Of a stretch of DNA of 64,000 nucleotides, positions 10,778-22,900 are shown in pieces. The notes below the pieces were generated by a model. That model did no database searches, was not told the DNA's origin, and was given only the letters and a program-made list of their open reading frames with translations. This DNA comes from Pyrenula massariospora (Eukaryota > Ascomycota > Eurotiomycetes > Pyrenulales > Pyrenulaceae). Numbering within the stretch: position 1 is the stretch's first letter; every line of letters begins with the position of its first letter. Made by a program: the position numbers and the translations under genes. The stretch covers positions 434,001 to 498,000 of the forward strand of contig JAGFMI010000013.1 in assembly GCA_021030905.1 (NCBI GenBank), in the 5' to 3' direction.

Positions 10778-11636
10778 ATGCCCAAATCAAAACGCGCCCG
10801 CATCGTCCCAACCTCCAAAGTCACCAAAAACCGCAAAGAGCGCGTCGCAAACCTCTACTCCAACGTCCAAGCCGCCGTCTCCGCATACGACTACATCTGG
10901 GTCTTCGACGTGCAGAACATGAGGAACACTGTCCTCAAAGATGTCAGATCAACTCTAAGCGATTCTCGGTAAAACACCCACCCACCCTTCCTGAAAATGT
11001 CCTGGGCTACAGCGCAAAAGCAAACACACCAAAAAACAGAATAACTGACATTATCGGGTCAGGATATTCATGGGCAAAACCAAAGTCCTCGCCAAAGCCC
11101 TCGAGTCCGACCCCGCCCCCGGCACCCGCACCCTGTGCCCCCATCTCTCCGGCGACGTCGGCCTCCTCTTCACGTCCCGCCCGCCATCCGCGATCCGGTC
11201 CTATTTTGATACGTACACGAGCCTAGACTATGCGAGGGCGGGCACGCCTGCGCCGCGGAAGTTTCGTATCGGGCCGGGGGAGGTGTATACGCACTATGGG
11301 GTGGAAGGGGGGGAAGATGATCCGGTGCCGGTGAGCATAGAGCCGAATTTGAGGAAGTTGGGGGTGCCTACGAGGATTGTGAAGGGGAAGGTTGTGCTTG
11401 AGGGGCCGTCAGATGGGATGGAGGTGTTGGACGAAGAGGGGGAGGAGGTGGGTGGGTATACGGTTTGTAAAGGAGGGGATGTGTTGGATAGCAGACAGAC
11501 GAATATATTGAAGATTTTGGGAGTGAGGATGGCGGAATTTCGGGTCGTGTTGAGGGCAGTGTGGAGCAAAGAGAGTGGCAAAGTTGATGAAGTGGATGAT
11601 GAACCGGGGGGAATGGATATTGATGGAGAAAGTTGA
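10778..11636 (+). CDS. MRT4: mRNA turnover protein 4, ribosome assembly factor, 254 aa
   Basis: Two exons, 10778-10968 and 11063-11636, joined in phase as SDSR-IFMGKTKVL. Mrt4 is a nucleolar paralogue of the ribosomal stalk protein P0/uL10; it holds the stalk site on pre-60S particles until P0 replaces it. The start MPKSKRARIVPTSKVTK and the following RKERVANLYSNVQ match the family, as does the insert-domain region LGVPTRIVKGKVVLEGP. The acidic P1/P2-binding tail of P0 is absent, as expected; the protein ends DDEPGGMDIDGES. Codons end mostly in C up to about 11190 and mostly in G after it. The gene's promoter has been copied 3 kb upstream. Confidence 0.93.
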
Positions 11637-12400
11637 AATCTTCTCGGTTTTCCGCATACGCTCTGCTATATTTGTGACGGCGCTGATGGCCTCGTGCAGT
11701 CTAAGTTCGACCTGGCCAGAACCTAACCCCATGACGTTTTCCGAAAAGGTTTGGGTGCTCTCGACTACCTGACACCTTGTGCTCATAAGCTGTCTAAAAA
11801 GCTCATTAAACACTCAATACGGCTTCATCCACATCTCGGTCGACATCAGCAGTCAGACGCCCCCTCGCTGTGCGACCTTCCTGGTCTTACCTTACAATAC
11901 AGCATTCGCAAGAAGCAGTAAATTTCTTGCTTGAAGAAACCTCGACTAAAATACATACTATACCTCCGGTGCAAGAGCCCATTGTCCGGAAACCAAGAGA
12001 TGAGGAGCTTAGGTTCACACGCGTGACAATGGCGCTAGTGTTGCTCCAGCTCATCCTTGAATAAGCCTTCAAAAAGAGGAGAAGCCCAGCCGTGTGTGCA
12101 ATGCTGGGTTGTGAAGCGCAGTCCAGCTTACCAATGAGACCTCATTCCGTCCTCAGCATTCAGACGTGGGCCTGACACGAAGGGCGAATAGCGATAATGG
12201 GGGTTCTGCGCCGTAAGGCGGCTCTCGATTGATAGATCGGTCCAAGACGTACTTCCAAACCTGAGGCTTTCTGGAATCATCAGAGATAGTCGAGCAATAC
12301 CTTGCTTACCCTGAATGGCGAATGAAAGGGGTCGCAATGAGATCGGAGAAAGCAACGACGACGAAGATACCCACCAACAAACCATTGACTGGATGCTCGA
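11637..12400. other. Convergent 3' regions of MRT4 and U1-70K
   Basis: About 760 bases between two convergent genes. Short open frames on both strands near 11870-12072 have no recognisable domain and no ATG on the plus strand. Probably untranslated regions. Confidence 0.5.
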
Positions 12401-13741
12401 TCAGTATCTGCGTTTGCTCCGTGGATCATCGTAACCATCTCCATCGTGATAGCGTTTTCTCGAGTGATCGTCATCTCGCCGGCTTCCGTGGCCCCGATCT
12501 CTATCTCGATCCCGGTCGCGGTCACGATCGCGATCTGTGGCATATCCACGATCTCTCCCGGAAAGAGGCTCACGGTTGCTGCCAGTGGTACCTCTTCCAT
12601 CTCTGTCTCCATATCTTGAGCCACCGTACCCACCCCCGCTTCGGTCTCCACTGTAGCCATTGCGTCTATCGCCGCCGGAATCGCCATTAGCCATTCCACC
12701 TCCATGTCCGCCTCCATGTCCGCCAAAGCCTCCTGATCTTCCTCCAGGTCCGCTCGGTGCATTTGGCGGTGGAGCTCCTTGGTAACCACCTCTGCTGCCG
12801 AAGCCTCCGCCTCCGCCTCCTTGATACCCGATACCTCCCCTACCACCAAAGCCGCCTCTGTCCCCGCGAAATCCACCTCTGAAGCCTCCACGTCCACCGA
12901 ACCCACCACGGAATCCACCGCCCGGTGCTGCTGGTGCGCTGAAACCAACTGGACGATTAGGCGCAGCTTTCGTGTAGCCACGTCCTCCAAGACCGCCGCC
13001 GAAGCGCCGAGGTTTCCAGCCTTTGACCGTACGACCTCGCTCTACGTCAACGAGGACACGTCGGTCCTTTATTTTGATGCCGTCGGTCTCCTTGTAGGCG
13101 GCTGTTGGTTTGGGAAGGGATTCAAGTTAGTCACATCAGACTAATGATGGGGAATCATGCTTCCAGGAAGGAGGTAGTATTACCCTTCATGTCCTTTTCT
13201 CTCTCATAAACAATGAACGCGTAACCTCTATGAGGCTTCTTCGAATTCTTCTCGTTTTCATTCTTGACGATCCTTATCTGCAGCCACGATTAGTCGCAAA
13301 TTCGTGTGATGTAAAAGCTGAGAATGTCTGAGACAAACGACTCACCCTTTCGATGGGCCCAAACCTCCCAAACTCCCTCTCAAGGTCGTTTTCCTTCACG
13401 TCAAAGCTCAAGCGACCAACGAAGAGCGTCTTGAAAGCATCTCCTCTGATTTGCGGGTCGTCATTCGGCTTATAGCCCTCAAATCCTTCGCTCATCATCT
13501 TCTGTATCCGCTCCCTTTTCTCTGCCTTGATGCGGTCTTTCCATTGCAGCCATGACTCGGTAGGCTCGTACGTATCTGTCGCGGCGTAGTCTGACAGTGC
13601 AGGGAGGTATGCACCAACGCCATTGATCTGCGATCGCTTCGAAGCATAGTTCTGTGGGTCTTCGTCTTGAGGTGGGATGTAGCGTAAAGGAGGTCGAGGT
13701 GAGAAGAGTGCGAGGAGTTGGGGAGGTAATTTGTCGGTCAT
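12401..13741 (-). CDS. SNP1: U1 snRNP 70 kDa protein, 396 aa
   Basis: Exons 13346-13741, 13184-13277 and 12401-13101. The N-terminus ([19 protein letters not shown]) and the coiled [18 protein letters not shown] match the U1-70K N-terminal domain; the RRM follows with RNP2 (KTLFVGRLS) and RNP1 ([10 protein letters not shown]), the latter interrupted upstream by an intron as in many fungi. The C-terminus is low-complexity: a long Gly/Arg-rich region, then an RD-dipeptide run (about seven Arg-Asp pairs) and the ending SKRRY. The protein binds stem-loop I of U1 snRNA and helps define 5' splice sites. It is divergent from the mL43 gene, with about 260 bases between starts. Confidence 0.95.
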
Positions 13742-14000
13742 TTTTGACAGTTGCAAGCAGGAGTCGATGAAAGTAGAGGAAATTAAGGCTAAGTAGATAG
13801 GAAGTGCATGTCTTCCGCGAACCTGATATATTAAGCAGGGAGAAGAAGTAGACCGGAGCTCGTTCAGGAGACGTGACCAGCCACGACACGACTTTGCGCC
13901 TGCAAATTCTCGCCAAGCCCAATCGGCAAACTTCCGTCGACTCCACAGACCTCGACATTTCTACGCTCTGAAGTCTTTCACTCGTAGCAAACGAGCTGTG

Positions 14001-14536
14001 ATGCCACTGGAGGCTGTTAGGGCCGTCAGTACAGGCCAAGTATGTGTTGAGCCTCTATTGGCTGCCATTTTCTCGGTTTCGCAGCTGATGTGATTTCAGA
14101 ATGGCCTTGGCGCGTTCATCCTACAATGCAAACGCCTGAGTTTTCACTACTGTGATCAGGCAGGGAGCTCTAGGGGCATGACGTATGGTCTAGAAAAGCA
14201 GTATCATCACAAGAAAGATCACTCTAACAAGTCTGCAGCGCACTTCTCAAATCCCCCCTCTTCGCCACCTTCAGCAAAGCCAACTCCTCTGTCGAGATCC
14301 TCGTTTCTCCTCGGCCTAATCGACACCCGGTTATTAAAGGCCACTACATCAATGGCCGTGAGAAAGTCGTTTGCGTAAAAAACCTCGAAGCTGGCCAAGT
14401 CTTGGAGAAAGCTCGCCTACTGAGTGAGGCGAGCGGTGAAAAGGTTAAGCGGATACGCGGGAAAAATGTGACGTCTTCGAATGAGAGCGTAAGAGGAATC
14501 TGGAGTCCTTATCATGGTGGAATCAAAGATGTCTGA
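14001..14536 (+). CDS. MRPL51: Mitochondrial large ribosomal subunit protein mL43, 139 aa
   Basis: Three small exons, 14001-14039, 14100-14182 and 14239-14536, all GT-AG and in phase, give a protein of normal family length. The L51/S25/CI-B8 thioredoxin-like domain is clear: GLGAFILQCKRLSFHYCDQ, SSRGM, then the conserved core EILVSPRPNRHPVIKGHY and INGREKVVCVKNL, and the C-terminal ESVRGIWSPYHGG. The protein is nuclear-encoded and imported into mitochondria; family members often lack an obvious cleavable presequence. No single open frame covers it, so it is easy to miss. It shares a short divergent promoter with U1-70K. Confidence 0.92.
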
Positions 14537-14850
14537 GCGAGAGGAGAAAATCTAGTCTGAGCCATGGAGGACTCGATCGTGATACACTTCCTCTAAGGCG
14601 ATGACCCGTTTGGGCTCGAGGAATAAGCTTCAATAAACGGTGTATCAGACTCGCACCGTTCTTTTTTTGCTTACGCGTGGAGTTTGCATAGTGGTAGTCA
14701 TAAATATGGCGATCAAAACAAACCCGAATTACACTAGATCGAGACAAGATTTGGCACAAAAGCATAGTGCTGAAAGGAAGTTGAATATTCCTAGACATTG
14801 GGCAGGATGGCCGTGGTCAACGTGAAAGCATTGCCAAGCAAGCTCCTTGC
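14537..14850. other. Convergent 3' regions of mL43 and the RING protein
   Basis: About 310 bases between two stop codons; nothing beyond untranslated sequence is recognised. Confidence 0.6.
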
Positions 14851-16405
14851 TCAAAGGTAGACCTGTATCATAGCCTTCTCGCTGCCAATCGCCTGTTTGC
14901 AGCCGTCTGCTACGCATGTCTTCCATCCCTTGCCTGCGTGGTCTGCAGCTCTCCTCCCAACGGTGCCTTTCTTTGCCCTCGCTGCAATGGTTCTTTCTCT
15001 TACACATTCCCCGCAATATACCTGCTAATGTTAGAAAGCATATTTTAGCGGGTAAAAATAGGGAACTCACATGACCGCATTGTTTCGAGACCCAGACCTG
15101 CTGCTTCAATGGGTCGCCTCCCACACCGATCTCATCTCCACACCGTGGACAGACAATTATGTCATCCTCTTCTGCCCTCCTACTATATCCAGCTCGCGCT
15201 TTTGGTGGGCCCTTATACTCTGGTGACGCAGGTCTGGCTCTTGGTGAGCTGGCTGGGACAAACATCTGAAATCCTGGAGTCTCGTAATTGAGGCCTTGCA
15301 TTGGTGGAAGAGTGCTTGGGAACAAGTTGTTCTCATCAATGATCTCGAGGTCTTCGGGACCACTTGTGTGGCGAAATATGTTATCGAAGCTTGGTAGGGT
15401 AGGTGCAAATCCTGTGCGAAGAAGGCCAGACAGCGAAGACTCGCTCTGACCATGACCTGAACGTATTCCTGGTGCATTCCCAAGAGCCAGGACGTCGCGC
15501 CGCCCGGTCCCCAAGAAGCTGAAGACATTCGATAAGGCCCCTTGAAAATAATTTCCTGAAGACGACGATGCATGTTCTGAGGGAGCGCGATCCCTCGCTG
15601 GATGATGACCACCACGGTGCAGGGTATTTCTGGAGGGACGGCCTCTTCGCGCTTGTGAAGGTTGTGTCGAGACGGGAGTAGGTAATCTTCGATTCGGTAG
15701 AGCTCGGGCTCCAAGAACCTGAAAATCTGGGTCTTCCTCTCGCAAGGCAGAGCCTACTGTAACATTTTCACCATCGAAATTCTGCACATCATCATCAGAG
15801 TCACTGATAAGATCGATGACTTCGGAAGGAGTAGGTCCTGAACCATGTGTTGGATGATTTTGATGCTGTGAGCCAGTTCGCAAATGTCGGTCGATCGGAC
15901 GAGTTCTAGGTAGGTGAAATCGAAGCGGAGGAATTTCCATATGTTGAGGTGGAGAGGAGTCAGAGTCGATCGTGAGGTCTATTGTCTCGGGGTTCTGGTG
16001 AGTACTTGATCCTAGGCGACTTGGATTCGACATAGCAGGAGCTCTGAAATCAAAACCATCTCCAACGAATCTTTGTTGTGATGATCGGTGTGAATGATCA
16101 AATGGGCCTACAGAGTCTCTCGAGAAGAGGCTATCTTCCGAGTCAGATCCTGATGTAGTGGCGGTTGAGCCGGCGGTAAGGTGGCGACAAGTAGAGCGAG
16201 GAATTTGTTTGGCTAGTGAATCGGATATTTCAGAAGAGGACCTCTAGACACAAGGAAGTCAGCCAACGGAACAGGCAGAAGCGTCAGCTAAGATCAAGTG
16301 TGCTTGCAGTGCCGCCACCAGAGTATAGACCCATACCTTCGGTCTTGGTGGTCGTGTTGTACCGCTATTCGAAGCGATACCGAGCACGCGGACAGGCGCT
16401 GGCAT
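14851..16405 (-). CDS. RING-type E3 ligase with SUMO-interaction motifs, 470 aa
   Basis: Exons 16337-16405, 15071-16243 and 14851-15021. The short first exon (MPAPVRVLGIASNSG) joins in phase 0 across a 93-base intron, and the last intron (GTGAGT...GCAG) splits the zinc finger at QCGH-VYCGEC; reading through it would destroy the domain. The finger reads CPRCGDEIG, then QCGHVYCGECVRER, then a last Cys pair in KTCVADGCKQ, a RING-like pattern near the C-terminus. Upstream are two acidic hydrophobic motifs, ETIDLTIDSDSS and SEVIDLISDSDDD, that match SUMO-interaction motifs. Together they suggest a SUMO-targeted ubiquitin ligase (Slx5/Slx8/Rfp type), acting on sumoylated nuclear proteins; the domain layout supports this but orthology is not proven. 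Confidence 0.8.
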
Positions 16406-16968
16406 TCTGAAGTATTCTCTTAAAAGGTGTTGCCGCAAGGTCGAGAGACATAGAGAGACTTATTGTAATCAGAAACTCGAGGTTATTAAAATTGAAAGGC
16501 GGGAGAGCTTTGGTACGAGCGTAGTGAACTTCAGGTACGACATCGAACCTCATTGGGCAGCGTTTGGCTCGGCGTTTATGTCGGGTAACTCAAGCGGAGA
16601 ATATAGATCCGCATTCACAACCACGGCGCTCAATATCGCATTCACTATTTCTTCATACCTTCAGGGTGTTGGCCGATTTCCTCCTTACCATTTCTTGCCA
16701 TGCTGCATACGTGTCTGAGCGTAGTAAGATCATTGACCGGAAGGGCTGCGACTCCTAAGAGTCCATCTTCGAGATTGAATGCACTCTAACTAGCGACTGC
16801 ATTCAGCTATCTCTACTTTTCTCGACCCCCTTTCCACACATTTGTCAATTTTACGCAAGCTCCGAAAAGAGAAGAAAGATCGAGTAAATCTAAGACATCA
16901 TAAGGTTATTTATGAAGCTTGCTCTTCCCTAGAACCAAAAATATCTCAACGCTTACAAAACATTGAAA
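16406..16968. other. Intergenic, RING promoter and PRP19 terminator
   Basis: About 560 bases between two minus-strand genes. Only short overlapping frames without domains are present. Confidence 0.55.
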
Positions 16969-18601
16969 TCATGAAGGCGCAAGTACTGTGACCGCTCCGT
17001 CAGCACTGAGGCCCAAAATGCTTTGAGCCGATTTCCCCCAAACCACCGCAGATACCGGAGAAGCAAGTGCCAGGGGTTCCGACCACTCTTTACTTGCTTT
17101 GAGATATTGCTGCACCGTTATGCCTCCCGTGCCACCAGTCAGTAAAAATTGGCCAGTATAATCCCAGTCCAGGGATTGGACCTTGCTCCTGGTATCCAGG
17201 ACCTTGATTTCCGCCGATTTTCGTAGATCCCAAATCGAGACCTGTGATGATTCCTGACAGACTGCGGCTAGCCAGGTGCCATTTTGCGAAAACTTAAGCG
17301 CTTGAAGCGGGCCTGTAGTAGCGAAGCTTGCTGCCAGGGTACCGGACTTCACGTCGAAGACTTTTATTTGCCCATCCATGCCTCCCGCGGCTAACAGATG
17401 GCCGTCTGGGTGAAACTGAATTGATGTGAAAGCTGCGAAATGTCAATCTGGGTATTGATAATTCATTCATGAGTAATCATACCTGAATCACTGGATATCT
17501 TCATGAGCGTCGACAAGTTCGTAAGGTCATACAGCACATAGCTGTTGTCCTCTCCAGCTGATGCCAATATGTCGCCGCTCGGATGTAGCGCTAGTCCAGT
17601 CACAGCTCCTGTATGGGCATTGAAAGATGCTACCTCTTTATCACTTTGAAAGACCTTGACATTACCTCCGGAGGTCGATACGATCGAATTCGAGCCGGCC
17701 CAGACACCACTTGTGATGGCGGCACCTCCTTTTAAAGCCTGTAGTAATTTGTGTTGCGATACCGAGTAGATGCCGACGACACCGTCCACGCCCCCTAGAA
17801 GAGCCCGATCTCCCGCATCATCTACAGCCAATACGCTCGCTCCAGGGTACATTGGCTCTGACGCTGTTTTTGGCTTGAACGTAGAAATTTCGTCCGGAGT
17901 AGCCCAGTCCTCTGGAACCGGTCTCTTTCGGCGAGTTTTCATAAGTCTAAGGTATGTCAGTCTACGATTCCAAGCTGCCGAAGGTTGACATACTTTTCTT
18001 GGGTGATGTCGATCCGAGCAATGACAGACTCTGGTAAGCCACTCCCATCTACCTGCATGGCGTCGCCATTGGCTGGCGGCGGTGCTCTCTGCCCGATGCT
18101 GACCTTTGATAAGGCTTGCCTTGCTTCGTCCCTTTCCTTTGTAAGTCTTGCGATGACTCGGACCGCCGCATCATGCTGATAGAGAGCTGTGGAAAGCTCC
18201 TGTCTTGTCTGAAGGAGATTTTGCTTTAAGGTGTATGTCTCGAGAGCCAAAGCATCCCATTCTTCCTGGAATGCTCCGAGTAATGAGGGAATCGACGTTA
18301 GTGTCGGAGGGCGAGGTCGAACAGTATTCGAATTTTTGAGCTCGATCAAATCATCAGTTGTTAGAGCCTCGTTCGTCGAAGGCTCAGTGCCATTCTCAGC
18401 AACATATGCTTCTATCAGGCGCTTTTCGTATACAAGTCCTAGTGATATGTTAGCAGACCCTCAAGGCTTAAGCGGCATTAAATCTCACCAGATTTCCGCG
18501 ATGCGACAGCGACCTGCGGCACCTCTCCAGAGACTGCCAAAGCCTTTGGTCAGCTAACATATCTAGAAAAAGCTTAGAAGTGACATACTTGCACAGAGCA
18601 T
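16969..18601 (-). CDS. PRP19: Pre-mRNA-processing factor 19, U-box E3 ligase, 476 aa
   Basis: Five exons: 18589-18601, 18489-18533, 17994-18438, 17483-17946, 16969-17432; the total is in frame. The split N-terminus assembles into MLCAISGEVPQVAV and GLVYEKRLIEAYVAENG, the U-box. Next is the coiled-coil tetramerisation region (QEEWDALALETYTLKQNLLQ), the KTRRKRPVPEDW linker, and a C-terminal WD40 propeller (for example HTGAVTGLALHPSGDILASAGED and WLAAVCQESSQVSIWDLR, parts of successive blades). Prp19 is the core of the NineTeen Complex that stabilises the activated spliceosome through non-proteolytic ubiquitination. Exons 1 and 2 are only 13 and 45 bases, so the start could easily be missed. Confidence 0.95.
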
Positions 18602-19247
18602 TGCGCTGTCACTGAGATCCGGTCAATGCAGAGACTGAGGTCCCTGTCTCTACCTGTGCAATAAGAACTGAACGATTCCTAGATCTCTTAAGAAATATTT
18701 GGCATGAGCAAGGGGTGATCAAATAGGTTTAGCGGAGATGCGGAGAAGCGACGCCTAAGAAAGCGTAGCCACGCACGCCACGATCTCGTGAAAGCCACGG
18801 GAGAGCGTCCAACCTCAATTTCACGACTCTGAATGATAGATCGAACGATTACTATCCCTCTTGCGCGGAGCACTGTTTTTGATGGATGGCGACTTACAGA
18901 TTCCATCTCTTTGAACAAGACGCGTGATCCTGGTCATGAATGCCAACCAATCTTGATTGAGCCGATGGAAGTACATGACATTTCGGTACCACCTCAGAAC
19001 CGCCTACTTTTTGGACGTACAATTCAGTGTTCTGACGGGATAGATCAGCCTGGAGAGATACCTGCATCTCCAAACTCTTCACGGTCATTGGGCGACTTAG
19101 CAATTCTGCTCCAGTCAGCCGATACTTGGTCCTATGCATTTTGAACTGTCTTTCAAAAAACACATCCTGCAATCGTCATTGCTCCTTGTTCTTGCCGTGA
19201 ACTTTTCAATCAAGCCCAGTCTGTACTTCCTCCTTGCACTTCTAGCC
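18602..19247. other. Bidirectional promoter between PRP19 and the DUF4604 gene
   Basis: About 645 bases between divergent starts. No gene is supported; the open frame that runs into the DUF4604 gene from 19134 would add a hydrophobic leader not expected for that protein. Confidence 0.55.
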
Positions 19248-19778
19248 ATGGCATTTAATGCCAAAAATCTACAGTATGATAAGCAGGAGCCGGCTTTTCT
19301 GAGGCGATTGCGAGGTGAGCATAGTAGCGACAAACAAAATTTTGCTGTGCCTCGACCCCGCAAAGCGCGACTTGAAACGAGTGCTGAAGATGATGGCCCT
19401 GTGATTGTTGGGGAAGCAGGCGAGAGCGTAACGAAGGAGGAATTTGAGGCAATGGTCGAGGGCCGAGGATTGAAGGAGGAAATATCTTCGAACTCGGTAC
19501 CCGCCGCTGCTTTAGTGGATGGTAAAGCAATGTTAAACGAAAGCGCAGATGACGGAGATCAGGGTTCTAAGATTGATCTAAGCATATCTTCGCGAAAGGC
19601 TCTAACAGAGCCCTCAATTGGCCAGAAGAGAAAAAAGCAAGTCAAGGTCGTCGGCGGTGAAGCTCAGCCTGAAGTCAACGCAGGCGATCAGCCATCGAAG
19701 TCAGTTGAGAAGATAACAGCTTTAAAGCCTAGAAAAGGCAAGAAGGTCAAGCTGTCTTTCAACGAGGACGACGGCTGA
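19248..19778 (+). CDS. DUF4604 domain protein, 176 aa
   Basis: The ATG at 19248 has a strong context (GCCATGGCA) and begins the family motif AFNAKNLQYDKQEPAFLRRL. The rest is charged and low-complexity, with DDGPVIVGEAGESVTKEEFE and lysine-rich patches (QKRKKQVKV, KPRKGKKVKLSF) that look like nuclear targeting signals. DUF4604 proteins are small eukaryotic nuclear proteins without a settled role. An ATG 38 codons upstream is in frame but adds a leucine-rich stretch inconsistent with the family. It converges on EFL1 with about 150 bases between stops. Confidence 0.85.
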   Translation: MAFNAKNLQYDKQEPAFLRRLRGEHSSDKQNFAVPRPRKARLETSAEDDGPVIVGEAGESVTKEEFEAMVEGRGLKEEISSNSVPAAALVDGKAMLNESADDGDQGSKIDLSISSRKALTEPSIGQKRKKQVKVVGGEAQPEVNAGDQPSKSVEKITALKPRKGKKVKLSFNEDDG

Positions 19779-19929
19779 AGCCTAAGCTAGCAAGCAATGC
19801 TCGCTTGCCCCTGTCTCCGGGATGGGGTCAACGCTTTTGAGCCTTCCTTTAGTGTGTTCCGAATTCAGATGTTCATCCTACAGGCACAAGGAAAACGACG
19901 AAGTCAGCCAGTGGCCCCTTCAAAAAATT

Positions 19930-22900
19930 CTAATTTTTCTTCAGTGTCTTCTGCTTCTCTGCATCTCTTCCCACCCCTCTCGCCCCTCTAATTAATAGAC
20001 CCTTGCGCCTCCGAACGTGATCGACATATTTCTTAGCGACATTTTCCCTGTCACCTACTTCGCCTAAATCTTCAAGTTCTTCTTCGGTCTTGGGCACCCA
20101 AAAAGGATCGACATCATCCAAGACTTCGTAACCGCAGAACACAAGCATTGGCTGGGCTCCTCCACTTGTCCGTTTACGGATCTCTTCACTGAAACCGAAG
20201 GACTCGGCCACGGGAAGTCTGCTTTCGATGGTAAAATATGGCGTGCCTTCAAGAAGCGACTCTGAAAGGATTGATCCACGGCGTCGGGTTATGACTTGGT
20301 ATACGCGGCCAAGAACGTCTGGAGTTGCTTGAATAGTGCAGGAGTACATGGCAAGCAGGATTCGTGGACTCCAATCGAGAAAGCCATTGCTGATGGCGCT
20401 CCGGACTGATGTAATTATTTCTCCGGTCAAGCGACCTGACTCCCTGGACAAGGCTTCCTTCTCAGCGGCAATTGAAACGCTTTCCAAAATAACAGCAACA
20501 CCTTGCATTGGTTCATTGCAAAGCGGGCCTTGTCCTGTCGCAAGTTGAAAGCCATACGCGATGGTGTCCGAGAAATCGCGGGCTGCTTCTACTTCCTGTT
20601 GAATGCCGTCTTCCTCGTTCACGTCCATAGATGCATCATGGTGATCTTGAAAGAAACATTGACATATGCTTTTGCCGGTTGCATCAATAAACAGATTAGG
20701 ACCGGCTCGTCTTGGCCCAAAAGCGGAGATATTTTCGACTATGTTGTTCCAAGCCTGTTTGTCGGTATGAGATTCATCAAAGGCTTTCTGAAGCTGTTTT
20801 TTGAAGTCGTGTAGGGAGAGGGTACCTCTCTCCAGCTGAGATTCGTCAACCTCGACAACTTCCGGTTCATTCACTACGCCGTCCGAATTGAAACTACCTT
20901 CGGATGGAACAATTTGTTCCCGGACTCGCTCTGTATAAAGCTTGCGGATGGCCCCAGCGTTTTCAAGTAGAAAGTCTGTAACGTTAGTCGGCAATGGTTG
21001 TACCCGCAAACGGATTGTGACCTGTTTGGATGCTGTACTGGTTTCAACAGTGCCCCTGGGAAGCTCTTTACTCTTGGGTGGTTCCATCTCCTCGGCTTCA
21101 ACGATAGTCTCACGATACGGAACTATCGGCTCCCCTGCCTGAACCTCGCATTTAGCGTATCGTTCCCTCAAGTCTTTGAGACAGCGCTCCAGATGGAGCT
21201 CTCCTGCCGTTAAAACAACATGCTCCCCACTTGCGAGCTGCTCATACATGGCGCATGGATCACTTTGCTCAAGCAACTTCAGTCCTTTGATCATTTTACT
21301 GAGATCTGTGGGATTAACGGGTTCTACAGCTACCCTCACGATAGGTGCACTGGCCATAGAAACACCAGCAAGATTGATTGCTCCCTCCAGTTGAGAGCAT
21401 AACGTGCCGGTTTTCAATATGCTGCCTTCAAGGCCTTCGATACCAAAAATTGCACCTGCAGGGACTGTCGGCAAGGGCTCGAGACTGCGACCCATGAGCA
21501 GATATAGCGCCTTGACCGTGACTTGAACGGGCTCTGGAGAAGCCCTCGGCTTTGCGGGCGTGAACTTTGGCGGGAGCACGTACAGATTATCGCCGACTGA
21601 AATCTGGCCAGAATAGAGCCGGGCAAATCCAATCAAGTGCTCAGAGTCTTCAATTTCCACTGTCTTTGGACTATCATGGCCGTCTTCATCATCTCCGATC
21701 GCGGCAATTCTGACGCCACTAGTAACCGAGTCCATGCCGTTTGTCCCGTTGGCCTCGACCTGTGCTTTCGCAATTTCTTCTCTCTTTCTCCGAGCCATGT
21801 CCCTGGCTCCCTCCGCCGTCAGGGATGGTCCATTTTTCCTTTTGCTCATGGGTAGCTCACTCTCTGGGATTGCCACCATTTTGCTGACATAGGCAACCAC
21901 TGGAGACTGCTTTTCTGTTTTGAACTCTTCGACGGCCCTACTCAAGTCGGGATCAATATATGGCGAGCCAGGTGAATCCTTGATCATCTCAGGCAAACGC
22001 GCTGCTTGTGCAGTTGGTGGACTTGGGAGATATTCGATGACGGAAACTAGGACCGCAGTTGAGAGCGGCAGCCAAGAAGAGACAAGGGCTTGCAAGACAG
22101 CCTTCGAGTCGCGAGAACGGAGGATGTGTGGTGGTATAGAAATTGATAAGGCTTTTGTAATCTTCTCTAGTAGTGACGCGTCTCCCTTTCCTTTGGGGCC
22201 GCCCACCGTGGCTTCGTAGACGGTCCAGAGATTCTCCAGGACCAGTTGTACAAACATCGGTTTGAGTGCACGACCTTTCAGATGCTTGTGCGCTAGAACT
22301 CGTTTGGTTTTGGTGTCCAAATAGAAGTCACCCCAGAGAACCTTTTCCAGAATCGATCTCTTGATCCCAAGTTTCTTCTCATACAGTCCAGCAAATTGCC
22401 GCACTGTAAAAGCCCACCCATCGATAGCACTCGCAAATATGACATTGTTCTTCTCCGGAGCAAAGTAAAGATCCTCGTCATCCCTCTCCTCAAACTGCTG
22501 CTCAACCTCAGCGTCCACCCTCTGCCCATCAGATCCCTCACTCGTGACCGAAGCCCTCCTCTCCATCTTCTCCCTCACCTTCTCTTCCCTCCTCTCCCTC
22601 CACAGCAAATCCTCCTCCATCCTCTCCCCCTGAAAAAACCCCCCAATCACCGCATTCACCCCCTCCAACACCCGCCCCAGATGCCCATACGCCTCCGACG
22701 GCGACATCTTCAGCTCGGTCACCAACCGATCAATCTTATTTATGACGAGCAGCGGCCTCAGCTTCTCGATCCACACCTGCCGCAGCACGGTGACGGTCTG
22801 CGAACACACCCCCTCCACCGCATCCACCAGCACCACCGCCGCATCGCTCAGCCGCGACGCCGTGCTCACCTCGCTCGCAAAATCGATGTGCCCGGGTGAA

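Noticed and set aside
12280-12990. Long minus-strand open frame of 236 codons overlapping U1-70K
   Set aside because: It is the shifted reading of the Gly/Arg-rich U1-70K tail; the true frame (RRM plus RD repeats) runs 12401-13101.
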